The notes under the pieces: generated by a model
Databases searched by the model: none
The model's input: the letters and a program-made list of their open reading frames with translations, nothing else
Told to the model about the DNA's origin: nothing
NCBI GenBank assembly: GCA_035509615.1
Contig: DATJLK010000047.1
Coordinates: 1 to 45,461, forward strand
Direction of reading: 5' to 3'
Source of the DNA: AP-15 sp035509615
GTDB taxonomy: Bacteria; Pseudomonadota; Alphaproteobacteria; ATCC43930; CGMCC-115725
Length of the DNA: 45,461 nt
Shown: piece after piece, positions 1 to 7,688 of the stretch
Layout of the letters: each line of letters opens with the position of its first letter
Numbering within the stretch: position 1 is the stretch's first letter
Position numbers and translations under genes: made by a program

Positions 1-503
1 GAGGAGCCGCCCGGAACCAGCGGACGGTTGTCGCCCGGCCTCTCGTTGGACCGCCGGCGCCACGGGTTTTCCACGGGTCCGTAATAGCTCGTCGTATTCG
101 ACGAGCCCATTGCGAACTCGTCGAGATTGGTCTTGCCGAGCATGACCGCACCGGCCTGCCACAGCTTTTCGGTCACGGTCGATTCGTAAGGCGGCCGGAA
201 CCCGTCGAGGATATGCGAGCCGGCGGTGGTCAGCACGCCGTTCGTGCAAAACAGATCCTTGACCGCGATCGGGATGCCGTCGAGCGGCAACGTTTCGCCG
301 CGCGCTAGCCTTTGGTCGGCCGCCGCGGCCATCGCCAATGCCTGCTCCGGCGTCTCGGTGATAAAGGCATTGAGCGGCCGCGCCGCTTCGACCGCGGCGA
401 TGTAGCTTGCGGTCAATTCCCGCGCCGAGAACTCCTTGCGAGCCAGCGCGTCGCGCGCCTCGGCGAGGCTCAGGGCGGTCAGCGCCGAGGGCAAATTTTT
501 CAC
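1..503 (-). CDS. gatA: Glu-tRNA(Gln)/Asp-tRNA(Asn) amidotransferase subunit A, N-terminal part (cut by window edge)
   Basis: GatA is the amidase subunit of GatCAB, which converts mischarged Glu-tRNA(Gln) or Asp-tRNA(Asn) to the amide form using ammonia from glutamine. About 167 codons are present; the rest lies left of the window. The visible part shows the amidase-signature core: GIPIAVKDLF with the catalytic Lys at residue 82, the GKTNLDEFAMGSSN segment, and the start of the Gly-Ser-rich loop (PGGSS) at the very edge, where the Ser-cisSer-Lys triad continues. The GTG start at 503-501 overlaps the gatC stop in a GTGA motif, so the two genes are translationally coupled. I infer that gatB lies further left, as is usual. 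The family assignment is secure; only the distal half is unseen. Confidence 0.95.
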   Translation of the reverse strand, partial: MKNLPSALTALSLAEARDALARKEFSARELTASYIAAVEAARPLNAFITETPEQALAMAAAADQRLARGETLPLDGIPIAVKDLFCTNGVLTTAGSHILDGFRPPYESTVTEKLWQAGAVMLGKTNLDEFAMGSSNTTSYYGPVENPWRRRSNERPGDNRPLVPGGS

Positions 504-787
504 TCGATCACCTTGGGTACGGCGAAAAAGCCGCGCGCCGTACGCGGCGCGTTGCCGAGGATCGCATCGCGGCAATCGCCGTCGGTCACCCGGTCCGCGC
601 GCATCGGCAGAACGCTTGCGGCGACACTCGCCATCGGTGCGACCGCGGTGGTGTCGACTTCGTTCAATTGCTCGACCCAATCGAGGATCTGCGACAGCTC
701 GGCGGCAAGCGGTTCGAGTTCAGCCTCGGCGAGCCGGATGCGCGCCAACGCGGCGATGCGCGCCACCGTCGCCCTATCTAACGGCAT
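500..787 (-). CDS. gatC: Glu-tRNA(Gln)/Asp-tRNA(Asn) amidotransferase subunit C
   Basis: This 95-residue protein is the small GatC subunit, which wraps around GatA and stabilises the GatCAB complex. It begins MPLDRATVARIAALARIRL and contains the typical helix with LSQILDWVEQLNEVDT, then a conserved APM segment and a C-terminal NAPRTARGFFAVPKVIE tail. Length and tail are normal for the family. A longer in-frame reading upstream to about 1246 runs antisense through ruvX and has no GatC-like sequence, so the ATG at 787 is chosen. It is the first gene of a gatCA transcription unit and diverges from ruvX with a 70 bp intergenic space that should hold both promoters. Confidence 0.95.
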   Translation of the reverse strand: MPLDRATVARIAALARIRLAEAELEPLAAELSQILDWVEQLNEVDTTAVAPMASVAASVLPMRADRVTDGDCRDAILGNAPRTARGFFAVPKVIE

Positions 788-857
788 GATTCCAACGCCA
801 TGATCCTCCGGCTCCGCAACCCGCGGCCAGGACATGCAAAATAGGCTATGATGCCTG

Positions 858-1331
858 ATGATTCTAGCAGACCCCGCAGCCCTTGATGCGGCGGTGCCGG
901 CGGGGCTGCGGCTGCTCGGCCTCGATGTCGGGACCAAGACCATCGGGCTTGCTCTCTCCGACACGCGACGGGTTATCGCCAGCCCGCTCGAAACCATCCG
1001 CCGTGGGCGGCGGTTTCGCGAAGATCTGGCACGGCTCTTGGCACTGATCGACCGCCATGAGGTCGGCGGGCTCGTCATCGGTCTGCCGCTGACCTTGGCG
1101 GGCGGCGACGGTCCGCGCACCCAATCGGTGCGCCAGTTCGCCCGCAACGTCGTTGCGGCGCGCGATCTGCCGACGGCATTCTGGGATGAACGGTTGTCGA
1201 CCGCGGCGGTCGAGCGCGAGATGATCGCTGCCGACATGACCCGCAAGCGCCGCGGCGAGATCGTCGACCGTGTCGCCGCTGCCTACATCCTGCAGGGCTG
1301 CCTCGATTTTCTCGGTCGTGCGGTTCGGTGA
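858..1331 (+). CDS. ruvX: Putative pre-16S rRNA nuclease / Holliday junction resolvase-like protein (YqgF)
   Basis: The protein of 157 residues has the RNase H-like fold of the YqgF/RuvX family, which in bacteria is implicated in 16S rRNA 5' end maturation. The first acidic strand reads LLGLDVGTKTIGLALSD, with the likely catalytic Asp at residue 23. The second conserved block, GGLVIGLPLTLAGGDGPR, and the third, FWDERLSTAAVE, are in place, and the last acidic site lies in the RGEIVDRVAAAYILQ helix. Length is normal. The gene is divergent from gatCA. The following 207 bp up to the convergent SPFH gene hold no gene that I can support. Confidence 0.93.
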   Translation: MILADPAALDAAVPAGLRLLGLDVGTKTIGLALSDTRRVIASPLETIRRGRRFREDLARLLALIDRHEVGGLVIGLPLTLAGGDGPRTQSVRQFARNVVAARDLPTAFWDERLSTAAVEREMIAADMTRKRRGEIVDRVAAAYILQGCLDFLGRAVR

Positions 1332-1538
1332 AGCGAGGTCAGGTACCGGGTATCCGCTCGACGCTGTCCGACTGGTGCATCCGCGGCCCCCGCAATCTCG
1401 ACTCATGGTTGCGATGATCGATGCCGCGCATTCGCGGGAGATGCCGGTTCGCGTCACCGGAGGCTCTGGTCGCCGCTTCGCCAGGCCGGCGCGGCGGCGC
1501 GGCAACAGCGCGATCGGAACGCGTGATCCTAGCCCTCT

Positions 1539-2459
1539 TCACGGACGCGTTGGGCGTGACGGCGACCACGGCCCGGGCGGCGGCACGGAGCGGTCCTCGC
1601 CCGCAGCGTTTTTCTGCGTCCTGGCCAACGCGGTGATGCCGACGACACCGCCCAGGTTCATGCTCTCGACGGCACTGCTCGGCACGATGATCGTGCTGCC
1701 GCGCTCCTTGACGCTCTCATAGAGCATGTTCATGCCGCGCAGATGCAGGGCCACCGGATTGTCGGCGTAAGTTCGCGCCGCCTCGGCAAATCGGTCGGCG
1801 ATTTCGGCCTCAGCCGCGCCAAGGATAACGCGTGCCTGACGCTCGCGCTCGGCCTGGGCCTGCCGGCTCATCGCGTCCTGCAGCGCCACCGGGATTTTGA
1901 CGTCACGGATCTCGACCGAGCGGACGTCGATCCCCCATTGACCGATTTTGGTGTGTATTGCGTCGCGCAGCTGCGCATCCAGCGCCTTGCGGTTAGACAA
2001 AAGAATAGCGAGGTCGTGGGCGCCGATCATCTCGCGCAGCGAGGTCTGCGCCGCCCAGCCGATCGCCTCGGCGTAGTCGACGACTTCGAGGGCGGCGCGC
2101 CTGCCGTCCACCACCAGCCAAAAGATGATCGCGTCGACATCCACCGGAACCGTATCCCTGGTCAGTGTCTGCTCGGCGACAAACTGGGTCGTACGCACCC
2201 GCATATCGATCACCGCGGTCACCGCATCGAGGATCGGCACGACCACAAACAGGCCGGGGCCCTTGACCGCGCGGAACCGGCCGGCGCGCAGGATGATTGC
2301 CCGCTCCCACTGCTGCGCCATTTTCAGCGCCGCGAATGTCGTTACTGCGGCCGCGATCAGCGCCGCCCCAGGCGCGATCAACCCGCCGAGGATCGCCAGC
2401 GCGGCGAGCCCGGCGAGCCCGACGACAATCGCAAGTGAAATCGGGTTGGGGGCTGTCAT
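1539..2459 (-). CDS. SPFH/band 7 domain membrane protein (slipin/stomatin-like)
   Basis: This 306-residue protein starts with a hydrophobic hairpin (about residues 8-48), followed by a stomatin/slipin SPFH domain. Recognisable pieces are ERAIILRAGRF, GPGLFVVVPILD, the DMRVRTTQF strand, DTVPVDVDAIIFWLV, and the late segment GIDVRSVEIRDVKIPVALQDAMSRQAQAERERQARV. That last segment is characteristic of slipins and leads into a coiled-coil. Such proteins form oligomers at the inner membrane and influence membrane microdomains or protease activity. Slipins are often paired with an NfeD protein, but none is next to it here. The C-terminal 30 residues are Pro/Arg-rich and probably disordered. The gene faces ruvX and stands alone on its strand. 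Confidence 0.9.
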   Translation of the reverse strand: MTAPNPISLAIVVGLAGLAALAILGGLIAPGAALIAAAVTTFAALKMAQQWERAIILRAGRFRAVKGPGLFVVVPILDAVTAVIDMRVRTTQFVAEQTLTRDTVPVDVDAIIFWLVVDGRRAALEVVDYAEAIGWAAQTSLREMIGAHDLAILLSNRKALDAQLRDAIHTKIGQWGIDVRSVEIRDVKIPVALQDAMSRQAQAERERQARVILGAAEAEIADRFAEAARTYADNPVALHLRGMNMLYESVKERGSTIIVPSSAVESMNLGGVVGITALARTQKNAAGEDRSVPPPGPWSPSRPTRP

Positions 2460-2676
2460 CCGGCCAATCTACAGGCTCCGGCGGCCGTAACAACCGGCCA
2501 TGATTGCAAATCATCCGGAGCCGCTTGGTCAGGGATTGCGAGACCGCCTCTCCGGTCAGTGGAGGGCGTATCTCGGCACAATGAAGAACATGCATATTCC
2601 TCATTAACATACATGTAGCACGCACGGCAGCCATGCCGCCGGCCATCTATCTCGGTCAGCAGCGTTTCCCTATATC

Positions 2677-2687
2677 TTGCACTGCAA
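2677..2687. promoter_or_regulatory. Near-palindromic TTGCACTGCAA element upstream of a small membrane-protein gene
   Basis: An almost perfect palindrome with one central base lies 24 bp before the ATG at 2711, directly downstream of a TATATC sequence that could serve as a -10 box. It resembles the TGC/GCA operators described for the polyhydroxybutyrate repressor PhaR in alphaproteobacteria. A related GCACTGCAA core recurs at 7641-7649. The upstream stretch around 2579-2620 is distinctly AT-rich for this genome. Operator function is inference only. Confidence 0.3.
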
Positions 2688-2710
2688 CAGAGAGCGATAC
2701 GGGTGACGGG

Positions 2711-3025
2711 ATGCCGGAATATTTCGAGCAAGAAAGCGAGCCTGGGTTCACCCAGCGTTATCTCGGCGGGTGGCGGGTCGTTGCTTCGGCCTGGGCGCTC
2801 GCGGTTATGGTCGTGCTGGGGTTTGGCGGAGTGCAGGCCTTGGCCTCGCGCCATGAGACGCCGATGCAGCAGCAACTCGTGGGCGCTGTGATACCCCGCC
2901 ATGACCCGAGCTGCGGCGGACCCGGTGATCTGACCCCGGCGGCACCGGCGAGCTGCCATGTCATGGATGACGTGTTGGACCGCGCCGAGGCGGCGGCCGA
3001 AGCCGGTGGCGCCTACGGCTACTGA
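2711..3025 (+). CDS. Small single-pass membrane protein of unknown function
   Basis: This 104-residue protein was not recognised as a named family. After a charged N-terminus (MPEYFEQESEPG) there is one clear membrane helix at about residues 24-45 (VASAWALAVMVVLGFGGVQAL). A polar domain of roughly 60 residues follows, with two cysteines (SCGG and SCHVMDD), so a periplasmic C-terminus with a disulfide is possible. The ATG at 2711 was preferred over an in-frame ATG at 2633 because the upstream extension is not protein-like and overlaps the AT-rich putative promoter region. It stands divergent from the SPFH gene, so a link to membrane organisation is possible but unproven. Confidence 0.55.
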   Translation: MPEYFEQESEPGFTQRYLGGWRVVASAWALAVMVVLGFGGVQALASRHETPMQQQLVGAVIPRHDPSCGGPGDLTPAAPASCHVMDDVLDRAEAAAEAGGAYGY

Positions 3026-3054
3026 GCGGCAACCGCCGGCCACCGAGCCGCTGG

Positions 3055-3648
3055 TCAGCGTGCCGCCGCTGCTGGCGTCGGCCGCGGCGGCTTCTGGATT
3101 TCGGCAAGGGCGGCGAGTTGCGCCGCCACCTGCCCTGCGGTTACCGGCAGAGTCTGCATATTCCCGCCGGCATCGGTAAAGGTCACGGCAAAGCCGTTGG
3201 GATGATTGCTCAATTCGCTCTCGGGGAACTTTGCTGCGAATTCCTCGGCGTAGGAGCAATTGTTTTTGGCATCGCAAGCGATTTTAAAGCGGCTCATCGG
3301 GATGAATACGAGCGCTTGACCGGCGCCGTCATGGGCTGCGGTCCAATCATGGTTGCCGTCGTAACTGGCTGTGACATAAAGCTGATGGGCGGTTTTGCCG
3401 GTTTGCCGATCGAGAAAACTGCGCAGACAGGAAAAATTGGTGTCCGACGTGCCGAGAAACGGCGGGTCAAACTGAACCTTGGGGCCGATCAGCGCGATAA
3501 ACCGGCCCGATAAATCCTCGCGCACCACGACCCCGGAAGCCGTGCCGGACCCACCAGCGGCCGGGATCGGGGGTGGCGGCATCGATGTACACGCGGCCAA
3601 TTGAGCGCCGAACAGTGCGACAGCCACCGCGCCGCATCCGCTCCTCAT
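3055..3648 (-). CDS. Putative lipoprotein of unknown function
   Basis: This 197-residue protein carries a lipoprotein signal: MRSG, a hydrophobic stretch, then the lipobox AQLAAC with Cys20 as the lipidated residue. A Pro/Gly/Ser-rich linker follows. The mature part contains two further cysteine pairs (SCLRSFLDRQTG and ACDAKNNCSYAEEF) that may form disulfides, and a final Ala/Pro-rich tail. I do not recognise the domain. Its ATG overlaps the TGA of the upstream CoA-transferase gene (ATGA), so the two appear translationally coupled, although no functional link between a periplasmic lipoprotein and a cytosolic CoA-transferase is obvious. Confidence 0.8.
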   Translation of the reverse strand: MRSGCGAVAVALFGAQLAACTSMPPPPIPAAGGSGTASGVVVREDLSGRFIALIGPKVQFDPPFLGTSDTNFSCLRSFLDRQTGKTAHQLYVTASYDGNHDWTAAHDGAGQALVFIPMSRFKIACDAKNNCSYAEEFAAKFPESELSNHPNGFAVTFTDAGGNMQTLPVTAGQVAAQLAALAEIQKPPRPTPAAAAR

Positions 3649-4799
3649 CGGCGCGGAGCCAGAGCGGCGGTATCTTCACCGATTGCGGGTGCCGCCTTGG
3701 CAAAGGGCGGCCGCACCCCGTCAAATGACAAAGGCAGGCCGACCAGCGACAGCGGCGTCCGCATCGCATCCGTCGCCGCCAATTGCTGGATCATTCCGAG
3801 AGCCAGGGTCTGCGGGTCGGCGACGACCTGATCGACGGTCTGCATCGGCCCGTTCGGGATACCGGCTTGATCGAGTTGCTGCTGCCAGACGGCGATCGGC
3901 TGCGCGAGAAAAATATCGTCGAGGATTGCGATCAGCGCCGCGCGATTGACGACCCGATCCTTATTGGTGCGAAAACGCCAATCTTCGGCCAGATCGGGCC
4001 GGGCGATGACATCGCACAACCGTCGGAACAGATTGTCGTTGCCGGCCGCCACCATCAGATAGCCGTCGGCCGCGGCAAACGCCTGGTACGGGACGATCAT
4101 CTCGACGCCCGACCCTTGCCGCACCGGGATCTTGCGATCGACCAGATAAGCGGCGATCGGGATTGTCATCCAGGCAAGCGCCGTTTCGTAAAGCGATGTG
4201 TCGATGACCCCGCCGCGGCCGGTCCGCCCCCGCTCGGCCAAGGCGGCGAGGATGCCGATGACCGCCCACATGCCGGTGGCAAGATCGACGATCGATACGC
4301 CGACCCGCACCGGCGGCCGCCCATCCTCCCCCATCAGGCTCATCAAGCCGCCATGGGCCTGCATCAAGGGGTCATAGCCCGGCCGTTCGCGCATCGGGCC
4401 GACGGCGCCGAACGCGCCGAGGTTGCAATAGATCAGGCCAGGCTTGGCCGCGAGCAGCGCCGCCGCTGAGAGGCCGTAACGATCGAGCGCGCCGAATTTG
4501 AGGTTGTGGACCACCACATCGGCGCGGTCGAGGATCAGCTCGCGCAGTTTTGCGGTCTCGGAGCGATCGGCGAGATCGATCGTGATGCCTTTCTTGGCGC
4601 GATTGACAGCCTGAAAACAGGTCGCGGCATCATTGGCGAATGGCGGTCCCCAACCGCGGGCAGCGTCACCGGCGCGCGGATTTTCGACCTTGATCACCTC
4701 GGCGCCGAGTTCGCCGAGAATCATTCCGGCATAGGGTGCGGCGATGCTGTGACCGATTTCGATCACGACAAGCCCGGAGAGCGGGGTGGTGCTCGACAT
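3645..4799 (-). CDS. Class III (CaiB/BaiF family) acyl-CoA transferase
   Basis: Family III CoA-transferases move CoA between carboxylic acids through an aspartyl-CoA thioester. The 384-residue protein shows the family start LSGLVVIEIGHSIAAPYAGMILGELGAEVIKVENP and the NRAKKGITIDL segment. The GVSIVDLATGM block places the likely catalytic Asp at residue 172, equivalent to Asp169 of formyl-CoA transferase. Length is typical. The ATG at 4799 has a strong AGGAG Shine-Dalgarno seven bases upstream, so a longer in-frame start is rejected. The substrate cannot be told from sequence; many alphaproteobacterial members act on dicarboxylic or aromatic acids. The lipoprotein gene overlaps its stop by four bases. 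Confidence 0.9.
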   Translation of the reverse strand: MSSTTPLSGLVVIEIGHSIAAPYAGMILGELGAEVIKVENPRAGDAARGWGPPFANDAATCFQAVNRAKKGITIDLADRSETAKLRELILDRADVVVHNLKFGALDRYGLSAAALLAAKPGLIYCNLGAFGAVGPMRERPGYDPLMQAHGGLMSLMGEDGRPPVRVGVSIVDLATGMWAVIGILAALAERGRTGRGGVIDTSLYETALAWMTIPIAAYLVDRKIPVRQGSGVEMIVPYQAFAAADGYLMVAAGNDNLFRRLCDVIARPDLAEDWRFRTNKDRVVNRAALIAILDDIFLAQPIAVWQQQLDQAGIPNGPMQTVDQVVADPQTLALGMIQQLAATDAMRTPLSLVGLPLSFDGVRPPFAKAAPAIGEDTAALAPRR

Positions 4800-4972
4800 C
4801 GAAACTCCTGTGACGGCGGCTTCGCGCGGTTCTAGCACGCAGCGGCCGGATCAGCAGCCACCAAGCCGACACTGCCAAACCGAGCGAATGATCATTATCG
4901 GGGCAGAACGCTACCGGCGGCTGGCCAATTTCTGGTCAGCATGCGATCCGCAAGCGTTCACCGCAATCGCCC

Positions 4973-5062
4973 TGCGATCTCGGCGCCGGCAAGACAGCGC
5001 CTCGCCTCGCCCTTTCAAACACAACCGCTAAGAACGCCGCATGCGATCTCGGCGCCGGCAAG
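4973..5062. repeat. 21-bp direct repeat, two copies 69 bp apart
   Basis: The same 21-base string, beginning TGCGATCTCGGCGCCGGC, occurs at 4973-4993 and 5042-5062, just downstream of the GST gene and in the space before the CoA-transferase promoter. A related ATGCGATC start is present at 4941. The core GGCGCC is palindromic. No gene is supported in 4800-5078; this repeat pair is the only structure I see there. Confidence 0.6.
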
Positions 5063-5078
5063 GCGGCGCGCCGCCAGC

Positions 5079-5732
5079 TCAGAATTCCATGTCGAGTTCT
5101 TCGAGTTCGTCGGGCTCGGCCAATGCCGCCTCGCGCCATGCAATCATGTCGGGCAGGCTCATGATCCGGTCGCAATAACCGGCACAGTCACGGTCGAGCG
5201 TCACATCGTAGGTCATGAACCGGGTCGCGACCGGCGCATACATTGCATCGGCCATCGTCAGCTGGCCGAACAGATACGGGCCGTGATGCTCGGCAAAGCA
5301 ATCGCGCCAGATCGTCGTGATCCGGTCGATATCGGCCTGCGCGCCCGACCATACCTTGAAACCCGGATGGTGGGCTTTGAGGTTCATCGGCAACGCCGAG
5401 CGCAGATTGGTAAAGCCGGAATGCATTTCGCCGCAGATCGAGCGGCAGCGCGCACGGGCCGCGCGTCCGCTCGGCAACAATCCCGCCTCGGGCTTGATCT
5501 CGTTGAGGTATTCGGCGATCGCCAGGGTATCCCAGATGCGGGTGCCGTGATGGATCAGGCACGGTACCAGGATCGACGGCGACAGCAGCAGGAGTTCGGC
5601 GCGGTTCGCCGGATCCTCGACCGGCACCACCTCTTCGGCAAAATCCAACCCCGCCATGCGGCACAATAACCAACCGCGCAGTGACCAAGAGGAATAGTTC
5701 TTGCTACTGATCGTCAAAATGGCCTCAGTCAT
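5079..5732 (-). CDS. Glutathione S-transferase family protein
   Basis: The 217-residue protein has the two-domain GST layout. The N-terminal thioredoxin-like domain contains TISSKNYSSWSLRGWLL, where the Ser/Tyr cluster near residues 9-16 should supply the glutathione-activating residue. It also has the cis-Pro region SILVPCLIHHGTRIWDTLAIAEYLNE, including the conserved Glu-Tyr that binds the glutathione gamma-glutamyl group. The helical C-terminal domain has LFGQLTMADAMYAPVATRF, a normal N-capping box. The closest general look is to the YfcF/maleylacetoacetate isomerase-like GSTs, but the substrate is unknown. The start at 5732 was chosen because sequence upstream is not GST-like. Confidence 0.9.
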   Translation of the reverse strand: MTEAILTISSKNYSSWSLRGWLLCRMAGLDFAEEVVPVEDPANRAELLLLSPSILVPCLIHHGTRIWDTLAIAEYLNEIKPEAGLLPSGRAARARCRSICGEMHSGFTNLRSALPMNLKAHHPGFKVWSGAQADIDRITTIWRDCFAEHHGPYLFGQLTMADAMYAPVATRFMTYDVTLDRDCAGYCDRIMSLPDMIAWREAALAEPDELEELDMEF

Positions 5733-5876
5733 CACCAGGATCCCTTGATGGCAAACACGTGAGGTCGGCGGCCGAGTGTCCCACACGCGCGAGATTGACG
5801 TCGATCTCGCAAGCGGCGGGCCAAGCGGGAAGCCAATCGGCACTCAACCGCATCGCAGGAAATCGGGCGGCGCAGG

Positions 5877-7094
5877 ATGATCTACCAGAATTTTCAGACT
5901 TACGCCGATACCGTCCTGCCGCTGCGCAGCGTCGCCAACATGGCCGCTGCGGCGCTCGCCAACCCGGTGCCGGGGATTTCGGCAAGCGCCGCGCAACGCG
6001 GTTTTGCAGCACTTTGCGAACTGATCGCGCGCGCCGGGCTGAGCCATCGTCGGCCGTCGTTCGGCATCGACCAGATCGCTGTCGGCAACCGATCGGTGGC
6101 GGTGCGCGAGGTCGAGATCCATGCGACGCCGTTTGGCGGTCTGCTCCATTTCAAAAAGGATCTCGACATCGCCCAGCCGCGGGTATTGCTGGTGGCGCCG
6201 ATGTCGGGGCATTTCGCGACCTTGTTGCGCAGTACGGCGCGGACCCTGCTCGCCGAGCATGACGTCTACATCACCGACTGGCACAATGCCCGTGATGTTG
6301 CGCTGAAGCATGGCGGTTTCGGGTTTGACGATTTCATCGAGCACGTCATAACGTTTCTCGAGGTGATCGGGCCGGGCGGGCATGTCGTCGCGGTATGTCA
6401 GCCCTGCGTTGCGGTGTTGGCCGCGACCGCCATCATGGCCGAAGACGACCACCCGGCGACGCCGCGCAGCATGACATTGATGGCGGGGCCGATCGATACC
6501 CGCATCAACCCGACCGCGGTCAATCATCTCGCGACGAGCCGGCCGCTCAGCTGGTTCGAGCGCAACCTGATCGATGTCGTGCCGCCGCGCTACAACGGCG
6601 CCTGGCGCCGCGTCTATCCCGGGTTCACCCAGCTTGCCGCCTTCATCAGCATGAACCTCGCCCGGCACATCAAGGCGCAGCTCGATCTGTTCTGCCATCT
6701 TGCCAATGGCGAGGCCGAGAAAGCGGCGGCGATCCGCAGTTTCTACGATGAATATCTGGCGGTCATGGACCTGCCCGCCGAATTCTATCTGGAAACGGTG
6801 CGCGCCGTGTTTCAAGAGCATGAATTGCCGCAGGGGCGGCTCAAATGGAACGGGCGGCGGATCAATCCCGGCGCTATTCGCCGCACCGCATTGTTCACCG
6901 TCGAAGGCGAGCGCGACGACATCTGCGCCGTCGGTCAGACCCTTGCCGCTCAGGAATTGTGCAGCGGGCTGCGGCCCTATCTGAAACGCCACCACGTGCA
7001 GACCGGCGTCGGCCATTACGGCGTCTTCAACGGCCAGCGCTGGGGCCGCTTTATCTATCCGATGCTGCGCAATGTCGTTTATTCGAGCGATTGA
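5877..7094 (+). CDS. phaZ: Intracellular polyhydroxyalkanoate (PHB) depolymerase
   Basis: This 405-residue alpha/beta hydrolase matches the intracellular PHB depolymerases that mobilise stored polyhydroxybutyrate granules in the cytoplasm. Members use a cysteine nucleophile in a lipase-box-like VCQP motif; here AVCQPC places it at Cys174. The rest of the family pattern is present: the N-terminal MIYQNFQTYADTVLPLR, VLLVAPMSGHFATLLRSTAR, DVYITDWHNARDV, LMAGPIDTRINPTAVN, the acidic GERDDICAVGQT and the final His in GVGHYGVFNGQRW. There is no signal peptide, fitting intracellular action. No phaC, phaA or phasin gene is in the window. Start choice rests on the conserved N-terminus, as the Shine-Dalgarno is weak. 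Confidence 0.93.
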   Translation: MIYQNFQTYADTVLPLRSVANMAAAALANPVPGISASAAQRGFAALCELIARAGLSHRRPSFGIDQIAVGNRSVAVREVEIHATPFGGLLHFKKDLDIAQPRVLLVAPMSGHFATLLRSTARTLLAEHDVYITDWHNARDVALKHGGFGFDDFIEHVITFLEVIGPGGHVVAVCQPCVAVLAATAIMAEDDHPATPRSMTLMAGPIDTRINPTAVNHLATSRPLSWFERNLIDVVPPRYNGAWRRVYPGFTQLAAFISMNLARHIKAQLDLFCHLANGEAEKAAAIRSFYDEYLAVMDLPAEFYLETVRAVFQEHELPQGRLKWNGRRINPGAIRRTALFTVEGERDDICAVGQTLAAQELCSGLRPYLKRHHVQTGVGHYGVFNGQRWGRFIYPMLRNVVYSSD

Positions 7095-7157
7095 GCCGGC
7101 CGCAACCGATACCGCATCCAGCCGGCGAACCCGGCGGATGCATGGTTGCCGGCCGGC
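7095..7157. terminator. Large imperfect stem-loop between convergent phaZ and cupin genes
   Basis: Immediately after the phaZ stop, GCCGGCCGCAACC is answered by GGTTGCCGGCCGGC 40 bases later. The arms continue inward through GCATCC/GGATGC, and a nested CCGGCgaacCCGG sits at the tip. No U-tract follows on either strand, so it is a candidate bidirectional transcription barrier or mRNA 3'-end protector rather than a classic intrinsic terminator. Confidence 0.5.
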
Positions 7158-7175
7158 AGCTACGCGGGGTGATGC

Positions 7176-7592
7176 CTATCGTGGGGCTGGAACCGCCGGC
7201 GAGGTGATTTCGGTGGTCGCGAAATCGGCTGGTGCGATGATCTCCATGAATTCCATATCGTCCGACCAGTCATAAAGATTGTGGACAATTCCCGGCCGCT
7301 GATGGACGCAGTCGCCGGCTTCGACCAGGGTATCGACCCCGTCATAATCAAATCTCGCCCAACCGCGGACCATATAGACGACGTGGACATCGGCGGTGTG
7401 GATGTGAAACCCGGTGCCCCCTTCGGCCTCCGATGCTTTGCGGGCGGCGCGGACCAGTTGCACGCGCAGTTTCCCGTGAGTGGCGGCGATGATCCCCATA
7501 TCGCGGTAGGCGAAGAACGCGCGCAGCCCGTCCTCGGTATAGCACGCCTCCGGCGTATTCGCCTTTTGGTGGGTGAACAACGTGTCGGTCAT
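7176..7592 (-). CDS. Cupin-domain protein
   Basis: This 138-residue single-domain protein has a cupin core: GTGFHIHTADVHVVYMVRGWARF supplies the first motif with metal-binding His residues, and GDCVHQRPGIVHNLY the second with another His. It probably binds a divalent metal in a small beta barrel and may act as a dioxygenase or isomerase or as a ligand-binding protein; the substrate is unknown. The ATG at 7592 has a GGGAGG Shine-Dalgarno seven bases upstream, which excludes the longer in-frame reading reaching 7970. It stands alone, convergent with phaZ, and has the best-looking promoter/operator of the left third (7643-7688). Confidence 0.85.
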   Translation of the reverse strand: MTDTLFTHQKANTPEACYTEDGLRAFFAYRDMGIIAATHGKLRVQLVRAARKASEAEGGTGFHIHTADVHVVYMVRGWARFDYDGVDTLVEAGDCVHQRPGIVHNLYDWSDDMEFMEIIAPADFATTEITSPAVPAPR

Positions 7593-7602
7593 CAAATGCC
7601 TC

Positions 7603-7619
7603 CCGAATCCGTCATTCGG
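7603..7619 (-). promoter_or_regulatory. Inverted repeat CCGAAT-N5-ATTCGG in the cupin 5' leader
   Basis: A 6-bp perfect inverted repeat with a 5-base spacer sits about ten bases ahead of the cupin start codon and touches the GGGAGG ribosome binding site. As RNA it could form a small hairpin limiting ribosome access; as DNA it could be an operator. Neither role is shown. Confidence 0.35.
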
Positions 7620-7642
7620 AATAATTCCCGGACTTATACCGC

Positions 7643-7688
7643 ACTGCAATAGAAAAGATATTTTAACCCGTAATTGCAGTATGGTGAA
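7643..7688 (-). promoter_or_regulatory. Probable sigma-70 promoter with a palindromic operator for the cupin gene
   Basis: Read on the minus strand, a -35-like TTCACC (7683-7688) and a -10-like TAAAAT (7660-7665) are separated by exactly 17 bases in a locally AT-rich segment. An inverted repeat ATTGCAGT/ACTGCAAT has one arm (7673-7680) inside the spacer and the other (7643-7650) just downstream of the -10 box, which is a classic repressor layout. The regulator is not identifiable from the window. Confidence 0.45.

Noticed and set aside
1027..1042. TGGCACG-N4-TTGGC sigma-54-like match
   Set aside because: It lies inside the ruvX coding sequence and points at no gene start; kept as a reminder that such matches occur by chance here.
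5844..7016. 390-codon open frame opposite phaZ
   Set aside because: Antisense to a gene with a full set of PHB depolymerase motifs.
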